DNA from: Nostoc paludosum FACHB-159
GTDB lineage: Bacteria; Cyanobacteriota; Cyanobacteriia; Cyanobacteriales; Nostocaceae
Direction: 5' to 3'
DNA length: 64,000 nucleotides
Assembly (NCBI RefSeq): GCF_014698835.1
Contig: NZ_JACJTU010000012.1
Span: forward strand, 144,787-208,786
Shown here: in pieces, positions 44,399 through 51,024 of the stretch
Numbering within the stretch: the stretch's first letter is position 1
Layout: every line of letters begins with the position of its first letter
The notes under the pieces: model-generated
Database searches by the model: none
What the model saw: the letters and a program-made list of their open reading frames with translations, nothing else
Told to the model about the DNA's origin: nothing
Program-made: the position numbers and the translations under genes

Positions 44399-44963
44399 AT
44401 GGATGCTGAGGAATTTTTGGACAGATATGCAGCAGGGATACGGCAGTTTCATAAAGGAAATCGCCAAGGCATAGACCTTAAAGGTGCAGATCTCAGTGAG
44501 ATAGACTTATTTAGTGCAAATTGGAATGGGGCTGATTTGAGTGAGGCGACCCTGACTAGGGCAAAACTTAATCATACTAGCCTTAGTAGAGCATCTCTAA
44601 CAAATGCATCTCCAGAAAGCTAAACTTCGGGGAGTCACTTTAGAGAAATGTAATTTATCAGAGGTCGATTTAGCTGAGGCAGATTTAGTCAGGGTTTCTT
44701 TCAAAGAAGCAAACCTTAATAAAGCTTGTTTCCAAAGAGCAAATCTTGAAAGAGCCTGTCTTTCAGATTCAAACTTGATGATGGCAAACCTTGATAGTGC
44801 AAATCTGAAGAAAGCAAATTTAACTGGGGCAAATATCTATGGGGCAACCTTTAAAGATGCTGACCTAACTGGTGCGATAATGCCAGATGGAGAGGTTTAC
44901 AAACCGATCGCTTCTCAAATAGAAATCGGTAAACAGGTAGCATCGTTAGAGAAAGTGATATCT
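44399..44963 (+). pseudogene. Frameshifted pentapeptide-repeat gene
   Basis: The first part (44399-44623) encodes MDAEEFLDRYAAGIRQF, then pentapeptide repeats (LKGADLSEIDLFSANWNGAD) and a stop after NASPES. The +1 frame from 44604 continues the repeats without loss of register ([29 protein letters not shown]). Restoring two bases (a CT in GCATCTCTCCAG versus the present GCATCTCCAG) joins the halves exactly, so this is a two-base deletion or a sequencing error. The second part then has no stop before the RidA domain. The pentapeptide family with this N-terminus (LLxRYAAGxRxF) is common in cyanobacteria and has no known activity. Confidence 0.8.
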
Positions 44964-45359
44964 ATGACTCGTAAAGTAATTCGTACTGATAACGCACCCG
45001 CACCAGTCGGCCCTTATAATCAAGCGATCGCCGCTTCTGGTCAATTGTTATTTGTAGCCGGACAAATTGCCATCGATCCCCGCCTGGGTGATGTGGTCTA
45101 CACTGATGATGTTAAAAAGCAAACTGAGCAAGTAATGGCTAATCTGGAAGCCATCCTCACAGCAGCCGGGGCGACTTTTGAAGATGTGGTGAAAACTACT
45201 GTTTTTCTGGCTGATATGAATGATTTTGCGGCGGTGAATGCCATTTATGCTAAATATTTCCCAGAAAATACAGCCCCAGCGCGGGCTTGTGTTGAGGTAT
45301 CGCGGTTACCTAAGAATGTTTTGGTAGAAATTGAATGTATTGCGGTGATTAGCGGTTAG
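44964..45359 (+). CDS. ridA: RidA family deaminase (2-iminobutanoate/2-iminopropanoate)
   Basis: 131 residues of the RidA/YjgF family, which hydrolyses reactive enamine/imine intermediates from threonine dehydratase. Motifs visible are [53 protein letters not shown] and the C-terminal [20 protein letters not shown] with the catalytic Arg. I start at ATG 44964; a weak AGAGAAAG lies upstream. The reading frame is open upstream into the pentapeptide repeats, so translation as a fusion is possible if the frameshift is an error. The standalone form is the usual one. Confidence 0.9.
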   Translation: MTRKVIRTDNAPAPVGPYNQAIAASGQLLFVAGQIAIDPRLGDVVYTDDVKKQTEQVMANLEAILTAAGATFEDVVKTTVFLADMNDFAAVNAIYAKYFPENTAPARACVEVSRLPKNVLVEIECIAVISG

Positions 45360-45571
45360 TACGAACATACATTCTCAGAGGATATTTATAAAGTGTAAAA
45401 TGTCATGTATTTGATTTGTGAAAAAAATCAATAAACTTGTGTCCCCCCTCTTTCCTGTTAAGAGTTCCTTGTTCCCTATTCCCTCTCTACGCAAATAATT
45501 TCCCAAATCTAAGCAAACTCCTATACAACTTTGGGAATACTGAAATTAAGTATCCTAAAGGAGTATTAAAA

Positions 45572-46045
45572 ATGGCAGAAAATCGTGTCAGTGCCAGGTT
45601 AAGCCCAGTAGACAAGCAAGCAGTCATGCAGGCAATCGCTACAATTAGAGAAAAGTTACCATTTTTAATTGATTTGACTCCCGAAGACCGGCGAACAATG
45701 CTGAAAATGGGAGATAAAAGTCGGGCTTTTGTCAGCAAAGCCTTAGAAGTGGCGACACAAAACCCTAACTTTTTGCCTCGTTGTTTTGATTTAGAAGAGA
45801 TGCGCCGGGACTTGGAAATATATGAAGACTTGTATCCCGTGCTGTTATCTTTGACCCAACTGCAAGAACTCGTAGATGATACCTGTATAGCGGCTGCTAG
45901 CGAAGCTTATGGCGCAGCCTTAGCAGTTTATAGCTATGCCAAAGCTAGCGGCGATGTCGCAGGATTAGATGCAGTCATTGATGAGATGGGACGCAGGTTT
46001 AACCGCCGTTCTAAGAAAAAGCAAGCCGAAGTGCCAGTTAGCTAA
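45572..46045 (+). CDS. Conserved cyanobacterial hypothetical protein
   Basis: 157 residues, all-helical by composition. It begins MAENRVSARLSPVDKQAVMQ and ends with a basic tail (RRFNRRSKKKQAEVPVS). Internal features are the KLPFLIDLTPEDRRTMLKMGDKSRAFV segment and LYPVLLSLTQLQELVDDTCIAAASEAYGAALAVYSYAK split by conserved acidic residues. I do not recognise a named domain. ATG 45572 is preceded by AAAGGAG at the correct spacing, which decides it against the longer frame from 45437. Confidence 0.7.
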   Translation: MAENRVSARLSPVDKQAVMQAIATIREKLPFLIDLTPEDRRTMLKMGDKSRAFVSKALEVATQNPNFLPRCFDLEEMRRDLEIYEDLYPVLLSLTQLQELVDDTCIAAASEAYGAALAVYSYAKASGDVAGLDAVIDEMGRRFNRRSKKKQAEVPVS

Positions 46046-46284
46046 AGTCTAAACTAGGCGATGCCTGCGGCGGGCTGCGCCTACGCAGTAGTTGACAATT
46101 TAATAAAATACACATTATTTGTAGGGGCATAACAATGTTATGCCCTTTTCGCGTTTTAAATCTAAGATTTTTGAAACCCGTGCAGGTGGTCACTGAGCTT
46201 GTCGTTCGCGTAGCGTCTCGTAGAGAAGTGCGGGTTTTGTTTGTGTAACAGCGACTTCTAGTCGCCACAGGATTTTTGAACTTC
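46046..46284. other. Repeat-rich leader of module A
   Basis: Contains the REP-like repeat GCGATGCCTGCGGCGGGC (46058-46086), a GGGGCATAACA/TGTTATGCCCTTTT hairpin (46124-46149) that could terminate the preceding gene, and a CTTCTCTACGAGACGCTACGCG-type repeat in reverse (about 46190-46230). No ORF outside the repeats is convincing. Confidence 0.7.
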
Positions 46285-46506
46285 AGAAGGTCAACGTCGA
46301 GCCTCAAAAGATCAACGTCGAGCCTCAAAAGGTCAACCTTGAACCTCAGAAGGTCAACCTTGAACCTCAGAAGGTCAACGTCGAGGCTTAGAAGGTCAAC
46401 TTTGAGCCTCAAAAGGTCAACCTTGAACCTCAGAAGGTCAACCTTGAACCTCAGAAGGTCAAAGTTGAGCCTCAAAAGGTCAACCTTGAGCTTCAGAAGG
46501 TCAACG
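46285..46506. repeat. 21-bp tandem repeat array A (10 full units + partial)
   Basis: Units begin 46285 and repeat every 21 bp with consensus ARAAGGTCAACSTYGARCCTC; ten full units and a partial eleventh. Variation concentrates at position 2 (G/A), 11-14 (CGTC/CCTT/CTTT) and 17 (G/A). Because 21 is a multiple of three, each frame encodes a heptad repeat (for example RRSTLNL or PQKVNLE). The PQKVNVE frame is closed by TAG in unit 5, while the RRSTSSL frame stays open through 46536. It lies about 100 bp upstream of the STAND/TPR gene A. No spacers exist, so it is not a CRISPR. Confidence 0.95.
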
Positions 46507-46606
46507 CATAAAAATTACCTAAAAAAAATCTCATAAATTCCGAAATACACCATGTATATTTAGTAATTATTCTGTAGGCATTAGCACCTCAAGATTGAAT
46601 CTTGTA
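46507..46606 (+). promoter_or_regulatory. Conserved leader between array A and STAND gene A
   Basis: About 100 bp closely similar to the segment before gene B (50927-51024). Shared blocks include AAATTACCTAAAAAA, ATAAATTCCGAAATA, TTTAGTA, CATTAGC, CCTCAA and AATCTKGTAATGAACCC. Conservation of a noncoding leader after duplication suggests a promoter or 5'-UTR element. Confidence 0.7.
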
Positions 46607-49600
46607 ATGAACCCACAAAACAAGCCCAAGAACCTACAAGATATTATTAAGCAACGTCAGCAATTAGGTTTTGTGGGTCGTGAAGACCAAATAAACCAAT
46701 TTCGGCAAAATCTAACATTACCCCCAGAAGACGATCGCCGTCATTTTTTGTATAACATTTGGGGTGAAGGCGGGGTTGGTAAAAGCACACTTGTACGACA
46801 GTTTCGCAAAATTGCTGAAGAAGCAAAAAATATTACGGCTTATATAGATGAAGCCGAGAAAACTGTACCAGAAGTTATGGGTCGTCTAGCTGAAGACTTG
46901 GAACGGCAAGGTCATAAGTTGCCGCAGTTTAGTGAACGCTACAAAGTTTACCGTCAGAAGCGCCAAGAATTAGAAACCGATCCCGATGCTCCTCAAGGTT
47001 TTTCGGCTTTTATGGGAAAAACTGTAGTTAAAACTGGCGTGCGTCTGGCGCGTCGAGTTCCCGTTGGCGGTGCTGTATTTGACTTTGTAGATGAGGATGC
47101 TTTGGCTACCCAAGCCGGAGAATGGGCTTCTTATGTTGCTAAGAAAATCACAAATAAAGATGAAGTGCGCTTAGTTCAAGAACCTATAGAAGTCCTGACC
47201 CCACTATTTTTACAAGATATTTTTAAAATTTGTGAGAAAACTGCTGTTGCCTTGTTTTTTGATACTTATGAACGCACCGGGGAATTCTTAGATAACTGGT
47301 TACGAGAAATTCTAGAGGGTCGCCACGGTCAAGTATCTTTCAATATATTGATAACTATTGCTGGTCGGCAGGAATTAGATAAAAATCTTTGGACAGGCAA
47401 CGAGGGGTTAATAGTTAGTTTTCCTTTGGAACCTTTTACCGAAGAAGAAACCCGAAAATATCTCACTCGCAAAGGCATCACTAACAGTCAGCACGTTGAA
47501 GAGATTTTACGCCTTTCTGGAAACTTGCCCTTACTAGTGGGAATGCTAACAGACGCTTATCAAAATAACTCTAACCAAATAATTGAGCCTAGCAGCAGTG
47601 CTGTAGAAAGATTTTTAAAATGGGTTGATGAACCCAAACGGCGACAAGTAGCTGTTGATGCTGCCATTGCTCGGTGCTTGAATCGGGATATTGTCGCTCA
47701 GTTGAGAGGAGAACAAGAAGCTGATGAGCTATTTACTTGGCTAAAAGAAATATCCTTTGTCAACGAACGTACCGACGGCTGGGCTTATCACGATGTCGTC
47801 AAAATGCTAATGTTACGCCACAAGCGCCTATCATCACCGCAGGGTTGGGCTGAGATACATGGCAAGCTGGCAAATTACTACGACACCCTGCGGAATGAGC
47901 TGCAATTAGAAGAAGAGAAGAAACAGCGCGATCCTAGCTGGCAAAGTCACACTTTAAATGTGTTGTACCACAGCTTATGTCAGTCACCGCAAAGGAATTT
48001 ATCTGTATCTCTCAATGAATTTCTCGTTGCACTCAAAAATCAACGAAAATTTGCCCAACAATGGGCAGAAACTATGCTTCAGGCTGGTAAAGATGCTGAT
48101 TCTGCTGAAGTTAAACGTTGGGGCGAACAACTAACTAATGGTTTAAAAGCTTATGAAGAAGACCGTTATCAAGTTACGGTTGAAATGTTTACCGCAGTCC
48201 TACAGAATCCCAGCATTCAGATACAATGGCAATCTATTGCTCTAGGTTGGCGCGGTAAAACTTACCGTTTAATGAAGCGTTACACGGAAGCTTTACAAGA
48301 CTTTGACCGCGCTATTGAACTTGACCCCAAATATGCCTGGGCAATTGCAAATCGCGGTGTAACTTACCGTTTAATGAAGCGTTACACGGAAGCTCTACAA
48401 GACTTTGACCGCGCCATTGAACTTGACCCCAAATATGCCTGGGCGATCGCAGCAAGTCGCGGTCAAACTTACTACTTAATGGAGCGTTACACGGAAGCTC
48501 TACAAGACTTTGACCGCGCCATTGAACTTGACCCCAAATATGCCCCGGCGATTGTACTTCGGGGTGAAACTTACCGCTTGATGGAGCGTTACACGGAAGC
48601 TCTACAAGACTTTGACCGCGCCATTAAATTTGACCTCAAATTTGGCTGGCTGATCGCACTTCGCGGTATAACTTACCACTCAATGGAGCGTTACACGGAA
48701 GCTCTACAAGACTTTGACCGCGCCATTGAACTTGACCCCAAATATGCCCCGGTGATTGCACTTCGCGGTCAAACTTACCGCTCAATGGAGCGTTACATGG
48801 AAGCTCTACAAGACTTTGACCGCGCCATTGAACTTGACCCTAAAGATTCCTGGGCGATGGCACTTCGCGGTGAAACTTACCGCTTAATGGAGCGATACAC
48901 GGAAGCTCTACAAGACTTTGACCGCGCTATTGAACTTGACCCTAAAGATGCCTGGGCGATCGCAAGTCGCGGTGAAACTTACTGCTCAATAAAGCAATAC
49001 ACACAAGCTCTACAAGATTTTGACCGTGCCATTGAACTTGACCCTAAACTTGACTGGGCGATCACAAGTCGCGGTGAAACTTACTGCTCAATGAAGCAAT
49101 ACACACAAGCTCTACAAGATTTTGACCGCGCCATTGAACTTGACCCCAAATATGCCTGGGTGATTGCAAGTCGCGGTGAAATTTACTGCTCAATGAAGCA
49201 ATACACACAAGCTCTACAAGACTTTGACCGCGCCATTGAAATTGACCCCAAAGATGCCTGGGCGATCGCAAGTCGTGGTGAAACTTACCGCTTAATGGAG
49301 CGTTACTCGGAAGCTCTAGAAGATTTTGACCGTGCCATTGAACTTGACCCCAAGTTTGACTTTGCGATCATATTTCGCGGTCAAACTTACCTAATGCTTA
49401 AGCGGTACAATGAAGCTCTTGCAGATTTCAATTGCGCTATTGATTTAGATTCTGGGAGTGATTGGAAACTGTACAATCGCGCTTTAGCCTACCTAGCCCT
49501 TAACCAACCAGACAAAGCACGAACTGACTTAACGCTTGCCATCAAGCTTGCTAAAGAAGATTACGAAAAAGATCCTAAAGACTGGCGTGCCTTTAACTTA

Positions 49601-49789
49601 GCTCTTTACTATTTGGCTGCTCAATATAATCAACCAGCAGAGCAGTTATATCGCTATGTTTTATCTCAAGGTGCTTCCTTAGAGCGTATTCATGCAGCTA
49701 TCCAAGACCTAAATGACTTTTTAACTGTCTTCCCTAATCATGTGCAAGCTACATCTATGCGACAGTTGTTGCAGTCTTCTCTAACTTAG
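46607..49789 (+). CDS. STAND-type NTPase with about 12 C-terminal TPRs (module A)
   Basis: 1060 residues from ATG 46607, chosen by homology with gene B (both MNPQNKPK); the TTG at 46595 is not used. FVGRE (about 22-26) begins an AAA/NB-ARC-like core: Walker A GEGGVGKST (53-61), Walker B VALFFDTYER (about 214-223), sensor ILITIAGRQEL and the GNLPL motif (305-309), equivalent to GLPL of STAND/NLR ATPases. A helical region (about 330-550) leads to eleven near-identical 34-residue TPRs (YTEALQDFDRAIELDPK...RGETYRLMER) and one or two diverged ones ending near 990. STAND-TPR proteins act as ligand-triggered oligomerising switches in signalling and phage defence; the role here is unknown. Confidence 0.88.
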   Translation: MNPQNKPKNLQDIIKQRQQLGFVGREDQINQFRQNLTLPPEDDRRHFLYNIWGEGGVGKSTLVRQFRKIAEEAKNITAYIDEAEKTVPEVMGRLAEDLERQGHKLPQFSERYKVYRQKRQELETDPDAPQGFSAFMGKTVVKTGVRLARRVPVGGAVFDFVDEDALATQAGEWASYVAKKITNKDEVRLVQEPIEVLTPLFLQDIFKICEKTAVALFFDTYERTGEFLDNWLREILEGRHGQVSFNILITIAGRQELDKNLWTGNEGLIVSFPLEPFTEEETRKYLTRKGITNSQHVEEILRLSGNLPLLVGMLTDAYQNNSNQIIEPSSSAVERFLKWVDEPKRRQVAVDAAIARCLNRDIVAQLRGEQEADELFTWLKEISFVNERTDGWAYHDVVKMLMLRHKRLSSPQGWAEIHGKLANYYDTLRNELQLEEEKKQRDPSWQSHTLNVLYHSLCQSPQRNLSVSLNEFLVALKNQRKFAQQWAETMLQAGKDADSAEVKRWGEQLTNGLKAYEEDRYQVTVEMFTAVLQNPSIQIQWQSIALGWRGKTYRLMKRYTEALQDFDRAIELDPKYAWAIANRGVTYRLMKRYTEALQDFDRAIELDPKYAWAIAASRGQTYYLMERYTEALQDFDRAIELDPKYAPAIVLRGETYRLMERYTEALQDFDRAIKFDLKFGWLIALRGITYHSMERYTEALQDFDRAIELDPKYAPVIALRGQTYRSMERYMEALQDFDRAIELDPKDSWAMALRGETYRLMERYTEALQDFDRAIELDPKDAWAIASRGETYCSIKQYTQALQDFDRAIELDPKLDWAITSRGETYCSMKQYTQALQDFDRAIELDPKYAWVIASRGEIYCSMKQYTQALQDFDRAIEIDPKDAWAIASRGETYRLMERYSEALEDFDRAIELDPKFDFAIIFRGQTYLMLKRYNEALADFNCAIDLDSGSDWKLYNRALAYLALNQPDKARTDLTLAIKLAKEDYEKDPKDWRAFNLALYYLAAQYNQPAEQLYRYVLSQGASLERIHAAIQDLNDFLTVFPNHVQATSMRQLLQSSLT

Positions 49790-49897
49790 GTCATGTAATT
49801 TCTACTACAAATATTAAGCGATGCCTGGGTTGGGCTACGCCTACGCTACTACTACTTTGCCTTGCTCATGAGAAACTGCTTTGCGATCGCTTTGTTA
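49790..49897. repeat. REP-like repeat between STAND A and the TA pair
   Basis: AAATATTAAGCGATGCCTGGGTTGGGCTACGCCTACGC is centred on 49809-49846 (quoted span is split over two lines in the sequence). AAATATTAAGCGAT also begins the variant at about 54899-54912. HIP1-like sites follow. Confidence 0.7.
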
Positions 49898-50143
49898 TTA
49901 AGCTGTAGGTAAGCGATCGTAAGATTCCGGTTCAATATCTGGTACTTTCGCTAAAACTGCGTCGTATTTTTCTCGACTGCCTCGCTTTGCTAACTCCCCT
50001 AAATAAATTTCTGTTGTTAGTGCAGCGATTTTTTCTGCAACTGCTGTCGCCACAAATTGATCTATAGAAATCCCGTCTTGTTTGGCAAGTTCCTGCAAAC
50101 TTTTGTACAAAGAGTCAGGAAGTTGGACGCTGATGTTGCTCAT
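49898..50143 (-). CDS. Ribbon-helix-helix antitoxin of the PIN pair
   Basis: 81 residues. The first part is a ribbon-helix-helix DNA-binding domain (ISVQLPDSLYKSLQELAKQ, GISIDQFVATAVAEKIAAL) and the second is a charged tail (ELAKRGSREKYDAVLAKVPD) that probably wraps the toxin. The start overlaps the PIN toxin stop by four bases (ATGA), which makes the pair translationally coupled. It is the antitoxin by position and composition and would be expected to autorepress the operon. Confidence 0.85.
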   Translation of the reverse strand: MSNISVQLPDSLYKSLQELAKQDGISIDQFVATAVAEKIAALTTEIYLGELAKRGSREKYDAVLAKVPDIEPESYDRLPTA

Positions 50144-50568
50144 GACAATGCTCCAATAGATTGCAAAAACTCCACAGGTGTCAATATTGTTATCCCAAAA
50201 TGCTCAATGCCTTCAAAATCACGAGCATTATATGTTATTACGCTATCACATCGCGCCTTGACTGCTAGCTCCAGCACCATATCGTCTTTTGGATCGGGCA
50301 AGTAAGGTCGCCAGAGGAAGAAAATCTGATGCTGCGTTGCAACCGAGCAATGAAACTCAATAAATTCTTCTACATCTAGTGCAGTGATATATAGATTTGG
50401 GAGTTGCCGCGATAATACCTCTCGATACTCTAAAACCAGTGGAACCGAAAGATGGATATCAAAAATTCCTGTGCCCACGAGTGTCAGTAGACGAAAAGCA
50501 CTCCCTCGTTTGGAACGCAAACCAGCAACGATAACATTTGTATCAAGTACAACTTGTGGAACTGTCAT
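50140..50568 (-). CDS. PIN-domain toxin
   Basis: 142 residues of the PIN family (COG1569-type toxin). The acidic catalytic residues are visible: Asp9 in VVLDTNVIVAGL, Glu47/Glu50 in LEYREVL, and Asp92-Asp95 in LPDPKDDMVLELAV, followed by DSVITYNARDF. PIN toxins are Mg-dependent RNases that cut tRNA or mRNA. The toxin gene is upstream of the antitoxin, the reverse of the common order. It is divergent from array B and STAND gene B; only about 50 bp separate its start from the array. Confidence 0.88.
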   Translation of the reverse strand: MTVPQVVLDTNVIVAGLRSKRGSAFRLLTLVGTGIFDIHLSVPLVLEYREVLSRQLPNLYITALDVEEFIEFHCSVATQHQIFFLWRPYLPDPKDDMVLELAVKARCDSVITYNARDFEGIEHFGITILTPVEFLQSIGALS

Positions 50569-50618
50569 AGATGCATGATATCGGCTCTGGGCTTAGGAAT
50601 CAATGCTGTTTTGCAGTT
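50569..50618. promoter_or_regulatory. Probable promoter of the PIN toxin operon
   Basis: Only 50 bp lie between the toxin start and array B, so the minus-strand TA promoter must lie here or inside the 21-bp array. No -35/-10 pair is obvious. Confidence 0.35.
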
Positions 50619-50912
50619 CTAAGGTCAAAATTGAGCCTCAGAAGGTCAATGTTGAACCTCAGAAGGTCAACTTTGAGCCTCAAAAGCTCAACGTCGAGCC
50701 TCAGAAGGTCAACTTTCAACCTCAGAAGGTCAACGTCGAGCCTCAGAAGGTCAACGTCGAGCCTCAGAAGGTCAACGTCGAGCCTCAAAAGGTCAACGTC
50801 GAACCTCAAAAGGTCAACGTCGAGCCTCAGAAGGTCAACGTCGAGCCTCAAAAGGTCAACGTCGAGCCTCAGAAGGTCAACGTCGAGCCTCAGAAGGTCA
50901 ACGTCGAGCTTA
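50619..50912. repeat. 21-bp tandem repeat array B (14 units)
   Basis: Fourteen exact-length 21-bp units from 50619 with consensus AGAAGGTCAACGTCGAGCCTC, more homogeneous than array A; units 6-8, 11, 13 are identical or nearly so. One plus frame reads (PQKVNVE)n and stays open from about 50603 to 50917; a second reads (RRSTSSL)n to 50951; the minus frame reads (LDVDLLR)n. In the PQKVNVE frame the commonest changes (CAG/CAA, GAG/GAA) are synonymous. No spacers, so not CRISPR. Confidence 0.95.
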
Positions 50913-51024
50913 AATAAAGCTTATACAGCAAAATTACCTAAAAAAGTCTGATAAATTCCGAAATAGAGCCTGTAGCTTTAGTAGTTATCTCGTAACCATT
51001 AGCGCCTCAAAATTAAATCTGGTA
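50913..51024 (+). promoter_or_regulatory. Conserved leader between array B and STAND gene B
   Basis: The segment 50927-51024 matches the leader of gene A over about 100 bp (AAATTACCTAAAAAA, ATAAATTCCGAAATA, TTAGCGCCTCAAAATTAAATC, TGGTAATGAACCC). The first 14 bases (TAAATAAAGCTTAT) are specific to B. Confidence 0.7.

Noticed and set aside
46038..46475. 145-codon minus-strand frame through array A
   Set aside because: Its N-terminal half is translated repeat and the rest is intergenic repeat sequence; it has no ribosome site and overlaps the preceding gene's end.
46285..46506. Possible CRISPR array
   Set aside because: Units are directly contiguous (21 bp) with no spacers; there are no cas genes in the window.
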